Part shown: one piece after another, positions 7,918 to 15,726 of the stretch | How the letters are laid out: each line of letters opens with the position of its first letter | Position numbering within the stretch: the first letter of the stretch is position 1 | Assembly: GCA_036268775.1 (NCBI GenBank) | Contig: DATATM010000012.1 | Location: 248,001 to 312,000 of the forward strand | DNA: 64,000 nucleotides | Origin: DASZIT01 sp036268775 | GTDB lineage: Bacteria; Actinomycetota; Acidimicrobiia; Acidimicrobiales; RAAP-2 | Reading direction: 5' to 3' | Made by a program: the position numbers and the translations under genes | The notes under the pieces: generated by a model | Seen by the model: the letters and a program-made list of their open reading frames with translations, nothing else | Databases searched by the model: none | Told to the model about the DNA's origin: nothing

Positions 7918-9756
7918 TTGACCCACATGGACGAGTCCCAGGCACCCCGCGTCTTCTCCGAGCGGTACGAGCTGAACCATCTGATCGCCCGAGGCGGCAT
8001 GGCCGAGGTCTACCGGGCCCATGACCGGCTCCTCGACCGTCCGGTGGCCCTGAAGGTCCTGTTCCCCGAGCTGTCCGTCGACCGGTCCTTCGTCGAGCGG
8101 TTCAGGCGGGAGGCCCAAGCCGCCGCCAACCTGTCCCATCCCAACATCGTGCCCGTCTTCGACTGGGGGGAGGACTCCGGCGCCTACTTCATCGTCATGG
8201 AGTTCATCGACGGCCGCCCCCTCTCGTCCATCCTGAAGACGGCCGGCCCCTTGTCGGCCGACCGGGCGGCCGACATCGGCTCCCATGTGGCCGCCGCCCT
8301 CGGCTACGCCCACAAGCACGGCGTCATCCACCGCGACGTGAAGCCGGGCAACGTGCTGATCACCGACGAGGGCCAGGTGAAGGTCACCGACTTCGGTATC
8401 GCCCGGGCCATCAACACCGAGGAGAGCCTCACCCAGACCGGCGCGGTGATGGGGACCGCCACCTACTTCTCCCCGGAGCAGGCGGAAGGGATCGGCGTCG
8501 ACCCCCGCAGCGACATCTACTCGCTCGGCGTGGTGTTGTTCGAGATGGTCACCGGCCGCGCTCCCTTCCTGGGGGACACCCCGGTAGCGGTGGCCTCCAA
8601 GCACGTGCGGGACATACCGCCGGTTCCCCGGGAGATCAATCCGTCCATCCCCCCGACCTTCGAGGCCATCATCCTGAAGTCGATGGCCAAGGACCCCGAC
8701 CATCGCTACGCCACCGCCGAGGAGCTCCGGGCCGATCTGCTGCGCTTCAACGAGGGGCGCTCGGTGCTGGCCATGAACGACCCGACGGCGATGCAGGCGG
8801 CTCTCGGGGCCACCCAAGTGGTCGGAGCGGTGGGTGGGGTGGATGCCACCCAGGCCATCTCCGCCCAGACCCGCGCCGATGTGGTGGGACCCGGTGACAA
8901 CGGCAACGGCGAGGTAAGCCGAGATCGCAACCGGACCCGAACCTACGTCATCATCCTGGTCGCCCTGCTGGTGATCCTGGCCATCGTCGGGGTCCTGTTG
9001 GCCCGCCAACTCGGGTACCTCGGAGGGGCGTCGTCGTTCAACCTGCCCAACGTGGTCGGAAAGCCGGTCGCCCAGGCGACCACCACGCTGAAGGGTGACG
9101 GCCTCAAGGTCAGCACCACCAATCAGGCCACCACCACCTACGCGGTCGGCACCGTGTTGAAGACCGATCCGGCGGCCGGCGCCCTGGTCAAGAACGGGAA
9201 CACCGTGACGCTGACGGTCGCCTCCGCACCGGTGGTGCCGAAGGTGACGGTACCGGCGGGGATCACCAATACGGACGTGAATACCGCCGAGGGGATATTG
9301 ACCCAGGCCGGACTGCAGTTCACCGTCAAGAACACCCCCAACAACGCCCAGCAGGGCCAGGTGCTCAGCGCCGACCCGAACTCCGGAACGTCGGTCAACA
9401 AGGGGTCCACCGTCACGTTGACGGTTTCGTCCGGACCCAACTCCGTCACCGTGCCCTCGGTGGCCGGCCTCACTCAGACAGCCGCTGCCAACGTGCTGGG
9501 TAACCGGGGACTGAGTTTGAACGGCACAACCAATCAGACGTCGACCCAGTACCAGGCGGGCGTCGTCATCGGGTCAGAACCAGGCGCCGGCGCATCGGTT
9601 CCGCCGAACTCCGGGGTCACCCTGATCGTCTCATCGGGTCCACCGTCTCCGACCACCACATCATCGCCGACAACAACGACATCCTCGCCAACCACGACGA
9701 CCACCTCGCCAACCACAACAACAACAACATCGGGCCTTCTCAGACGACCTAAGTAG
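7918..9756 (+). CDS. pknB: PknB: PASTA-domain Ser/Thr protein kinase
   Basis: 612-residue receptor kinase. The kinase domain is at about residues 17-280, with the Gly-rich loop IARGGMAEVY, catalytic Lys46 (VALK), HRDVKPGN (Asp140), DFG (Asp158) and an activation loop containing SLTQTGAVMGTATYFSPEQ; Thr172 and Thr174 match the PknB autophosphorylation sites. One membrane helix (about 342-362) leads to three extracellular PASTA domains that should sense muropeptides or lipid II, then a Pro/Thr-rich tail. An AGGA at 7907-7910 sits 7 bases before the TTG at 7918 but 16 before the ATG at 7927, so TTG is preferred. No pknA neighbour is present. Confidence 0.93.
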   Translation: MTHMDESQAPRVFSERYELNHLIARGGMAEVYRAHDRLLDRPVALKVLFPELSVDRSFVERFRREAQAAANLSHPNIVPVFDWGEDSGAYFIVMEFIDGRPLSSILKTAGPLSADRAADIGSHVAAALGYAHKHGVIHRDVKPGNVLITDEGQVKVTDFGIARAINTEESLTQTGAVMGTATYFSPEQAEGIGVDPRSDIYSLGVVLFEMVTGRAPFLGDTPVAVASKHVRDIPPVPREINPSIPPTFEAIILKSMAKDPDHRYATAEELRADLLRFNEGRSVLAMNDPTAMQAALGATQVVGAVGGVDATQAISAQTRADVVGPGDNGNGEVSRDRNRTRTYVIILVALLVILAIVGVLLARQLGYLGGASSFNLPNVVGKPVAQATTTLKGDGLKVSTTNQATTTYAVGTVLKTDPAAGALVKNGNTVTLTVASAPVVPKVTVPAGITNTDVNTAEGILTQAGLQFTVKNTPNNAQQGQVLSADPNSGTSVNKGSTVTLTVSSGPNSVTVPSVAGLTQTAAANVLGNRGLSLNGTTNQTSTQYQAGVVIGSEPGAGASVPPNSGVTLIVSSGPPSPTTTSSPTTTTSSPTTTTTSPTTTTTTSGLLRRPK

Positions 9757-9884
9757 GTTGCCGGCGAGATTTTGGAGCGGCATCCTGGCGCCGGCTTCTA
9801 CGTCGGTCGCTAGGGCGAATGTAGCCAACTCGCGTCCCTGTAGGAGCTCGGGCGAGGTGGACGTCTAGCCAGTACGTTGAGTCG

Positions 9885-11291
9885 GTGAACCCCTCGATCA
9901 TGTGGCGTTCCGTCATTCGAATGGAGCGTCGCGCTGAACTGCTTGTCATGGTGCTGGCTTGGGGAGCATCGGTAGGCTTTGTGCTGTGGCAGGCAACTGT
10001 CGCGCCACAGCTCATCTGGCAGGACTCGGAGGCATACGTTGCGGTTGCTGCCCACCCACTGTGGAGCATGGCATTTTGGGCGGGAACGTATCCTCCGGTC
10101 GTACCGATTCTTTGGAAAGTGACGGGATCTGGCACTGCCTTCGTGCTCGTGCAAGGCCTTTTGGCAGTGGGGGCATGGGGTTTCCTCGCATGGACAGTCA
10201 GCCGGCTTCTTGGGGCACCTTTGCGACGGTCGGCGGCGTTTGTGGTCGTGCTTGCGTTCTCCACCGTGACACAGGTGGTTTTGTGGAACAGATCGGTTCT
10301 TTCTGAATCGGTATCGCTCAGCTTGATCGCGACGTTGTACGCCTGCATCATCCTCCTGAGTCGAAGCCCCTCGTGGCCGAAAGTCATAGCCGTTGTCGCC
10401 ACCGCGATGGCCATGGCGTCAGTACGCGACTCGCTGATTTGGACGGTGGGCGCTCTGTCCGTCTTTTGTGGCATTTATGCCGTTGTCGTGGCGAAGAAGG
10501 ATCCAGGCGTCGGAATTTTCGCCGCCGTCCTGGCTGTCTCATTGGTCATGGTGGCCGGCCTCGCCAGCTGGGGCGTCCAATATTCGAAGCGTGAAGTCGT
10601 CAGCGTCGTCAGCGTCCTCGAGGTGCGTGTCTTCCCCTATCCGCAGCGCGTGGCTTGGTTTGCCAGCCACGGGATGCCCGAAGCCACGGCAGTCGACAGG
10701 CTGGCTCAGCGCACCAAACCATCGCGACCGAGTCAGACAAAAGTGGTGTCAATCTCCGAGTCAGATCCAGCTTTCGGCAAGCTGGTGGTCTGGGAGCAGG
10801 AAGCCGGGCCCTCCACGTACGCCCGGTGGATTGTTTCGCATCCGACCTACCTCCTTACGGAACCGCTCGTCCGTCCCCAGCGGTCCCTGAATAACGCGAA
10901 CGGGAGTGTCATGGTGTACGCGGCGGCAAACCGGGTCGATTCGCCCTTTTCCTCAGTGCTGTGGCCGAGCTGGTGGTGGCTGTTGCCAATGGCACTAGTT
11001 GCGCTGGCGAGCAGCGTTATCTCCGGAGTGTGGCGCAGCCGAACGTGGGGAATCGTCGTCGTCCTGACCATGATCGGAGTTGTCGAGATAATCGTCTCCT
11101 GGAATGCGGATGGCCAAGAGGCCGCTCGCCACACCATCGAAGGCGTTCTCGAAGTTCGGCTCGGAGCGCTGCTCCTCTTTCTGATCGGCGTATTCAGTAT
11201 TCGAGAGCATTTGGCAGGCGCAGCCGGGCGCCTGACCAGCCCGACGCGGCGGTTAGACCCGAGCGGCGGAGGCGAGGAAGTTCGAGAGTAG
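9885..11291 (+). CDS. Polytopic membrane protein, possible GT-C-fold glycosyltransferase
   Basis: 468 residues with about ten hydrophobic segments and a large extracytoplasmic loop at roughly residues 245-350. The first outside loop reads WQDSEAY...TYPPVVPILWK, which resembles the acidic motif and PPL/LxP segment of GT-C lipid-linked sugar transferases; this is a weak resemblance, not an assignment. The gene sits between pknB and trpG/pabA, normally adjacent in actinobacteria. Its base composition and codon use are visibly less GC-biased than its neighbours, suggesting acquisition. Its 3' end overlaps that of the convergent amidotransferase gene by 39 bases. The start (GTG 9885 or ATG 9900) is uncertain. 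Confidence 0.6.
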   Translation: MNPSIMWRSVIRMERRAELLVMVLAWGASVGFVLWQATVAPQLIWQDSEAYVAVAAHPLWSMAFWAGTYPPVVPILWKVTGSGTAFVLVQGLLAVGAWGFLAWTVSRLLGAPLRRSAAFVVVLAFSTVTQVVLWNRSVLSESVSLSLIATLYACIILLSRSPSWPKVIAVVATAMAMASVRDSLIWTVGALSVFCGIYAVVVAKKDPGVGIFAAVLAVSLVMVAGLASWGVQYSKREVVSVVSVLEVRVFPYPQRVAWFASHGMPEATAVDRLAQRTKPSRPSQTKVVSISESDPAFGKLVVWEQEAGPSTYARWIVSHPTYLLTEPLVRPQRSLNNANGSVMVYAAANRVDSPFSSVLWPSWWWLLPMALVALASSVISGVWRSRTWGIVVVLTMIGVVEIIVSWNADGQEAARHTIEGVLEVRLGALLLFLIGVFSIREHLAGAAGRLTSPTRRLDPSGGGEEVRE

Positions 11292-11837
11292 CGAGGGTCC
11301 TGACGGAGTCAGGATGGACTCGGGGTGGAACTGGACGCCCTCGATGGGGAGTTCCCGATGGCGGAACCCCATGATCACCCCGTCGGAGGTGGTGGCGGTG
11401 ACCTCCAACACCTCGGGCAGCGAGCTCGGCTCCACCACCAGGGAGTGGTAGCGGGTGGCGACGAACGGATCGGGGAGTCCCACGAACACCCCGGTCCCGT
11501 TGTGGTGGATGGAGGAGGTCTTCCCGTGCATCAAGGTGGGAGCCGCGACGATCTCCCCCCCGAACACGTGGCCGATGGACTGGTGCCCGAGGCACACCCC
11601 CAAGATGGGGTAGTCCCCACCCAGTTCGGCGATCACGGTCTCGCTGATGCCGGCATGCTCGGGCCGGCCCGGGCCGGGTGAGATGAGGATGGCGTCGGGC
11701 GCTTCGGCCCGAATTCCGGCAATGTCGATCTCATCGTTGCGGAAGACGACGGGGTCGGCCCCGAGCTCGCCCAGCTCCTGGACGAGGTTGTAGACGAACG
11801 AGTCGTAGTTGTCGATGACCAGCACCCGGGGCCCCAT
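11253..11837 (-). CDS. trpG: Glutamine amidotransferase subunit (TrpG / PabA)
   Basis: 194-residue class I glutamine amidotransferase that supplies ammonia to chorismate for anthranilate or aminodeoxychorismate, so it serves tryptophan or folate synthesis. Motifs are DNYDSFVYNLVQ at the N-terminus, ISPGPGRPEHAG, the nucleophile Cys82 in GVCLGHQSIGH, and His171/Glu173 in VQFHPESI. The N-terminal NYDSF is typical of both TrpG and PabA and does not separate them. In mycobacteria a trpG-annotated gene lies next to pknB, which matches this setting. A TACGCT hexamer lies 9 bases upstream of the ATG with no clear ribosome site. Confidence 0.9.
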   Translation of the reverse strand: MGPRVLVIDNYDSFVYNLVQELGELGADPVVFRNDEIDIAGIRAEAPDAILISPGPGRPEHAGISETVIAELGGDYPILGVCLGHQSIGHVFGGEIVAAPTLMHGKTSSIHHNGTGVFVGLPDPFVATRYHSLVVEPSSLPEVLEVTATTSDGVIMGFRHRELPIEGVQFHPESILTPSGPSLLSNFLASAARV

Positions 11838-11903
11838 AGGCCCCTAAGCGTACCGGCCGATCCGGCGGGTCTTCCCCGGATCCAGCCGGCCAAAAAGGAT
11901 GGC

Positions 11904-11909
11904 TATCCT
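11904..11909 (+). promoter_or_regulatory. Leaderless -10 element of crgA
   Basis: TATCCT with 7 bases to the ATG at 11917, so transcription is predicted to begin at or next to the start codon. No ribosome site is suitably placed for that ATG. The same arrangement recurs at several genes in this window. Confidence 0.5.
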
Positions 11910-11916
11910 TGCGCCA

Positions 11917-12225
11917 ATGGCAACCAAGGCCAAAGCCGGACCCGGCCGGGCGACGAAGAAGGGACGGTCCGTACGCGGTCGGACCACCCCCCAGGCGGAG
12001 CGCGAGCACGCCCGCAGCGAGCGCTACACCCCGCCGATCCCGAAGAAGACCAAGGTCAGTCCCCGGTGGATGGGGGCGCTCATCATCGCCCTCTTCCTGG
12101 TCGGGGTGCTGATCATCATCCTCAACTACGCCGGTGTGCTGCCGGGAGGGGTCTCCAACTGGTGGCTGGTCGGAGCCATCGGCTCCATCTTCGCCGGCCT
12201 GATGGTGGCCACCCAGTACCGATAG
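11917..12225 (+). CDS. crgA: CrgA: septation inhibitor / divisome membrane protein
   Basis: 102 residues. A basic N-terminal tail of about 45 residues (KAKAGPGRATKKGRSVRGR) ends in the CrgA signature RYTPPIPKKTKVSPRWMG. Two membrane helices follow: LIIALFLVGVLIIILNYAG and NWWLVGAIGSIFAGLMVATQYR. CrgA recruits or stabilises FtsI/PbpA-type proteins at the division septum, so it belongs functionally with the nearby pbpA-pknB genes. An in-frame ATG at 11899 is rejected because homologues start near MATK and because of the -10 element just upstream of 11917. Confidence 0.9.
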   Translation: MATKAKAGPGRATKKGRSVRGRTTPQAEREHARSERYTPPIPKKTKVSPRWMGALIIALFLVGVLIIILNYAGVLPGGVSNWWLVGAIGSIFAGLMVATQYR

Positions 12226-12266
12226 CTGGGTTCGGGTCGCCCCCCGGCGATCCCGATGCCCACGCG

Positions 12267-12294
12267 GAGAACCGGCCCCGAGGGGCCGGTTCTC
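12267..12294. terminator. Bidirectional hairpin terminator between crgA and thiolase
   Basis: Perfect 13-base inverted repeat: GAGAACCGGCCCC, a GA centre, then GGGGCCGGTTCTC. It lies between two convergent genes, so it can end transcripts from both sides. There is no long T tract, as is usual in very GC-rich genomes. Confidence 0.8.
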
Positions 12295-12346
12295 CCTTCA
12301 ACTACCTAGGTCAGGCCTCGGCGCCGGACGCCCAGGCTCTGGCGGG

Positions 12347-13528
12347 TCAGCCCAAACGCTCGATGATGGTGGCGTTGGCCATGCCCCCGCCCTCGCACAT
12401 CGTCACCATGCCGTAGCGGCCATTGGTCCGCTCCAGCTCGTTGAGCAGGGTGGCGGCCAGCTTGGCCCCCGAGGCCCCCAGCGGATGGCCGAGGGCGATG
12501 GCCCCACCGTTGACGTTGACCCGGTTCATGTCCGGGTGATGCTCCTTCTCCCAGGCCAGCACCACGGAGGCGAAGGCCTCGTTGATCTCGATGATGTCCA
12601 TGTCATCGATGGTCAGCTTGGCCCGGTCGAGAGCAATCTGGGTGGCGGCGATCGGTCCGGTCAGCATCTTGATGGGGTCGCTGCCCACCACCGCGAAGCT
12701 GTGGAACCGGGCCCGGGGAGTGAGTCCGAGTTCGTTGGCCTTCTCCTCACTCATGATCAGGACGGCGGAGGAGCCATCGGTGATCTGGGAGCTGTTCCCG
12801 GCGGTGACCCGCCCGTTCTCGGGACGGAAGGCGGGCTTCAGGTTGGCCAGCACCTCGACGGAGGAATCGGAACGGATGCCCTCATCGGCGGTCACCAGCT
12901 CATCGGTGTCGACACCGTTGTCGTCCTTGATCGCCACCGGGATGATCTCCCGCTCGAACCGGCCTTCGGCCGTCGCCCGGGCGGCGTTCTGGTGGGATCG
13001 CACGGAGAACTCGTCCAGATCCTGCCGGCTGATGTCCCACTGCTCGGCGATGAGCTCGGCGCCCTCGCCCTGACCGACCAGCCCGCCTCGCTCGGCGTAA
13101 CGCTGCATCACCCGGGGACCGAATGGGAATCCGAGGTCTCGGACTACCGATGCGCCCATCGGGGTGCGGGTCATGACTTCGACCCCGGCGGCGATGACGA
13201 TGTCGTAGGCACCGGCCATCACGCCCTGGGCACCGAAGTGGAGGGCCTGCTGGGAGGATCCGCACTGGCGGTCGATGGTGGTGGCGGGCACCGACTCGGG
13301 GAACCCGGCGGCCAAGGCGGCGTTGCGACCGACGTTCAGCGCCTGCTCCCCGACCTGCATGACGCAGCCCATGATGACGTCGTCCACCAGCGCGGGGTCG
13401 AGATGGTTCCGCTCGATGAGGGCCTTCAGCGGCTCGGATGCCAGGTCGGCCGAGTGCCAGTTGCGGAACTTCCCGTTGCGCTTGCCTCCAGCCGTGCGCA
13501 CCGCATCAACGATCACAGCGTCCGTCAT
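12347..13528 (-). CDS. Acetyl-CoA C-acyltransferase (thiolase)
   Basis: 393 residues, normal length for a type II thiolase. It condenses two acyl-CoA molecules or, in reverse, cleaves beta-ketoacyl-CoA in fatty-acid breakdown. Residues: acylation Cys89 in TTIDRQCGSSQQA, NEAF in INEAFASV, the His of ALGHPLGASGA and the second Cys378 in MCEGGGMAN. A GAGAGGAG ribosome site lies just before the ATG at 13528. Upstream is a near-consensus promoter with a perfect palindrome over the predicted start point. A divergent hotdog thioesterase suggests shared control of acyl-CoA use. Confidence 0.9.
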   Translation of the reverse strand: MTDAVIVDAVRTAGGKRNGKFRNWHSADLASEPLKALIERNHLDPALVDDVIMGCVMQVGEQALNVGRNAALAAGFPESVPATTIDRQCGSSQQALHFGAQGVMAGAYDIVIAAGVEVMTRTPMGASVVRDLGFPFGPRVMQRYAERGGLVGQGEGAELIAEQWDISRQDLDEFSVRSHQNAARATAEGRFEREIIPVAIKDDNGVDTDELVTADEGIRSDSSVEVLANLKPAFRPENGRVTAGNSSQITDGSSAVLIMSEEKANELGLTPRARFHSFAVVGSDPIKMLTGPIAATQIALDRAKLTIDDMDIIEINEAFASVVLAWEKEHHPDMNRVNVNGGAIALGHPLGASGAKLAATLLNELERTNGRYGMVTMCEGGGMANATIIERLG

Positions 13529-13626
13529 GTTGGGACTCCTCTCTTGGTCCGGCGGAACCTTTGCCTGCCGGCCATCGCTACTGTCGCGGACCGTCTCGGG
13601 GTCCGTCAACTGCATGGGCGGAAAAC

Positions 13627-13642
13627 TTGACCACCTGGTCAA
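13627..13642. promoter_or_regulatory. Perfect palindromic operator in thiolase promoter
   Basis: TTGACCACCTGGTCAA: 7-base arms TTGACCA and TGGTCAA around CC. It covers the predicted transcription start of the thiolase gene (about 13637). It is likely the site of a TetR- or GntR-type acyl-CoA responsive repressor encoded elsewhere; the regulator is inferred. Confidence 0.6.
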
Positions 13643-13643
13643 T

Positions 13644-13671
13644 ATTCTATCCGGGAGATCGCCGGCGTCAA
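13644..13671 (-). promoter_or_regulatory. Sigma-70-type promoter of the thiolase gene
   Basis: On the minus strand TTGACG (13671-13666), 16 bases, then TAGAAT (13649-13644). The predicted start near 13637 falls inside the palindrome. About 110 bases of leader precede the ATG at 13528. Confidence 0.65.
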
Positions 13672-13743
13672 CTCCCTTTCGGAGTTTTCCCTGGATGACG
13701 GCAGCAAGCCGGTGCCCATATCGACGCCGATCCACCGTGCCGC

Positions 13744-13749
13744 TACGGT
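13744..13749 (+). promoter_or_regulatory. Leaderless -10 element of thioesterase gene
   Basis: TACGGT with 7 bases to the GTG at 13757 and no ribosome site, the same spacing seen before crgA. It supports the GTG as start. Confidence 0.4.
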
Positions 13750-13756
13750 CGGCCCG

Positions 13757-14206
13757 GTGAGTAATCGAGTCAAAGACATGGATCGCTGGTTGGGAAACGG
13801 CGGTATGGAGTTGATCGGAACCGTGGGCGGGTCGTTCGACGACTACGGGGTCGACGGGGAGGACCTCGGCTGGGTGGTCGGGGTGTTCACCCCGGCCCCA
13901 CCGGCCTGCAACCCCCACGGCATCGTCCAGGCCGGGGTGCACGGCCTGCTGTTGGACGCGGCCATGAACTTCGGCATCAATGCCGCCCTCCCTGGCCGTG
14001 CCCGCACCAAGGCCACCCTGGAGATGAAGATCGAGTGCATGCGGCCCGCCCTGTTGGGAGAGTCGTATCGGCTGCGCGGTGAGGTTGTCCGGATGGCCGG
14101 CCAAGTTGCCTACGCGGAGGCCACGGTCCGGGACCAGGAGGATCGGTTGGTCAGCCGATCCACCGGTACCTTCCTGCTGCACCGCCCGGAGCCGAGCAGT
14201 GCCTGA
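13757..14206 (+). CDS. Hotdog-fold thioesterase (PaaI / YiiD-like)
   Basis: About 149 residues of a single hotdog domain. The central helix region reads CNPHGIVQAGVHGLLLDAAMNFGINAAL, which matches the PaaI family HGG-x-hAxLxDxxMG pattern, followed by the strands ATLEMKIECMRP and YRLRGEVVRMAGQVAYAEATV. Such enzymes hydrolyse acyl- or aryl-CoA thioesters. It is divergent from the thiolase gene, which fits acyl-CoA catabolism. The longer frame from 13712 is possible, but GTG 13757 has a leaderless-type element in front of it. Confidence 0.8.
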   Translation: MSNRVKDMDRWLGNGGMELIGTVGGSFDDYGVDGEDLGWVVGVFTPAPPACNPHGIVQAGVHGLLLDAAMNFGINAALPGRARTKATLEMKIECMRPALLGESYRLRGEVVRMAGQVAYAEATVRDQEDRLVSRSTGTFLLHRPEPSSA

Positions 14207-14342
14207 TCGCCGCGACTGGCGGGAGGCGGCCTCGGTCACCGGCTGAGCCGAGCAACGCCTCGCCTTCGCGACGGGTCGATCCGACCGACGTCGCCGACAA
14301 CCGATACCGGCCATCGCCGGTTTTCTGGGGGAGCGCGAGCTC

Positions 14343-15076
14343 ATGGAAACGACAGCGGTTGGATTCAGCGTCTGCCGGGTCTGCGACGGGCCCACCCAGC
14401 CTGGGTTCGGGTTGTGCTTCTGCTGCTCGGCCCTGGTGCGCCGTCTGAGGATGCCGCTGGCTCCGGTGACCGCGGTGACCCCCTACCGGGTCGGCGACGA
14501 GATGCATCGGCTGCTGCGCGGCTACAAGGACGGGTCGGACGCCGAGGCGCGTTCGGCCCGCGCCGCCCGATTGACCGGTCTGCTCTGCCGGTGGTTGGGG
14601 GACCAACCCGGCCGGTTGTTGGCCCGAACGGGCGCACGGTGGGATGTGGTGGTCGGTGTCCCCTCGTCCCATCGACCGGGAAGTCCGGTGGACGCCCTCG
14701 TGCAGGGAGTACCGGCCTTGGCCCGAAGGCACCGACCGCTGCTGGTGCAGGGGACAGAGGCGACCGACCATCTGGTCGCTTCCCGGTGGGGGTTCGCGGT
14801 GGCTGGCGATGACGACACCGGGAAGCCGATACGAGGAGGTCGTGCCCTGGCGGTCGACGACAGCTTCACCACCGGGCCCGGGCCCAGAGCGCAGTGGCGG
14901 CATTGCGGATGGCCGGGATCCGGGTGGCGGGAGTCCTGGTGGTCGGGCGGGTAGTGGCACCGGAGACCGCCCCCTGGCAGGCGGCGTACTGGCGGTCGAC
15001 GGAGGATGTCAGAAGCGCGGTCCGGGCGGGTCTGAGGGAGGTACTTCCTCCCCGCGATGCCAGCTGTCCATCCTGA
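14343..15076 (+). pseudogene. ComF-like phosphoribosyltransferase, frameshifted
   Basis: The N-terminus has a Cys-rich zinc-like motif (CRVCDGPTQPGFGLCFCC) and continues as a ComF-type PRTase: YKDGSDAEARSARAARL, DVVVGVPSSHR, then the PRPP loop ALAVDDSFTTG at about 14853-14876. The expected continuation (QSAVAALRMAGIRVAGVLVVGR...) is found only in the +1 frame, ending at the TGA at 15074-15076; without the shift the frame ends at 14954 in junk. One missing G in GGG-CCCGGGCCC (about 14874-14885) explains it exactly: GGG-GCC-CGG-GCC-CAG reads G-A-R-A-Q. Either a real mutation or a base-calling error in a GC run. The family role (DNA uptake or nucleotide metabolism) is unclear. Confidence 0.7.
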
Positions 15077-15085
15077 CCTGGTCAT

Positions 15086-15130
15086 TTGGCCGGAGAGGGC
15101 CCCTCCGATATAGTTGGTTGCTACAAGCAG
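15086..15130 (+). promoter_or_regulatory. Promoter and possible MarR site before the MarR-MFS operon
   Basis: TTGGCC (15086-15091), 17 bases, TATAGT (15109-15114). Immediately after it, at the predicted start point, lies TTGCTACAAGCAG (15118-15130), an imperfect TTGC-N5-GCA repeat of the sort MarR dimers bind. Autoregulation of the operon is inferred. Confidence 0.5.
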
Positions 15131-15198
15131 ATAGCGGGTGGCGACCAGGCGGGACCGTCCGCCGGTAGCCGTGAGCGGACGAGGCAGCAGATCCAGTG

Positions 15199-15726
15199 AT
15201 GGCCACCAACCGGGCGACCGGCGGGACAATCGACAGCCGGGCGAAGCCGGGACCGACCGAGGCCGCGGGCTCCGGCCCCGCGGTTCCCGCCGACCTGGAG
15301 CGAGCCCTGACCCAGGTGGCGCGGGCTGTTCTCCATCTCGGCGTACCCCAGCATGCGTTGGCTGAGGGTAAGGCGCTCGACAAATCCGGCTACTGGCTGA
15401 TGGTCCGGGTATCCGAGCACGGCCCCGTCCGGCTTTCGGAGCTGGCCGAGGCGGTGGGGCTCGACCTGTCGACGGTGAGCCGCCAGATGCGCGACCTGGT
15501 CCACGAAGGGTTGATCACCAAGGTGCCCGATCCTCACGACGGGCGGGCGTCGTTCTTGAGCCTTTCGCCTCAGGGCGCCGCGGTGCTCGAGTCGGTGTCT
15601 GAGGCCCGGCGGGAAGCGTTGGCCGAAGTCCTCACCGACTGGTCGGAGGACGAACGCGTCACGTTGGCCACCGGGCTCTTCCGACTGGCCTCCGGGTTGC
15701 AGACCAAGCAAAAGGGAACCCGATGA
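15199..15726 (+). CDS. MarR-family transcriptional regulator
   Basis: 175 residues. The winged helix-turn-helix is clear: GYWLMVRVSEHGPVRLSELAEAVGLDLSTVSRQMRDLVHEGLI, then the wing VPDPHDGRASFLSLSPQG. The long N-terminal helix and the C-terminal helix form the usual dimer. The ATG at 15199 follows a GTG at 15196 and either may be used. The stop overlaps the start of the MFS gene as ATGA, so regulator and pump are co-translated. It is likely a ligand-released repressor of the pump. Confidence 0.88.
   Translation: MATNRATGGTIDSRAKPGPTEAAGSGPAVPADLERALTQVARAVLHLGVPQHALAEGKALDKSGYWLMVRVSEHGPVRLSELAEAVGLDLSTVSRQMRDLVHEGLITKVPDPHDGRASFLSLSPQGAAVLESVSEARREALAEVLTDWSEDERVTLATGLFRLASGLQTKQKGTR

Noticed and set aside
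12347..14395. Very long minus-strand frame covering the thiolase and beyond
   Set aside because: Only the part from 13528 on is thiolase. The upstream part overlaps the thioesterase on the other strand and contains the promoter.
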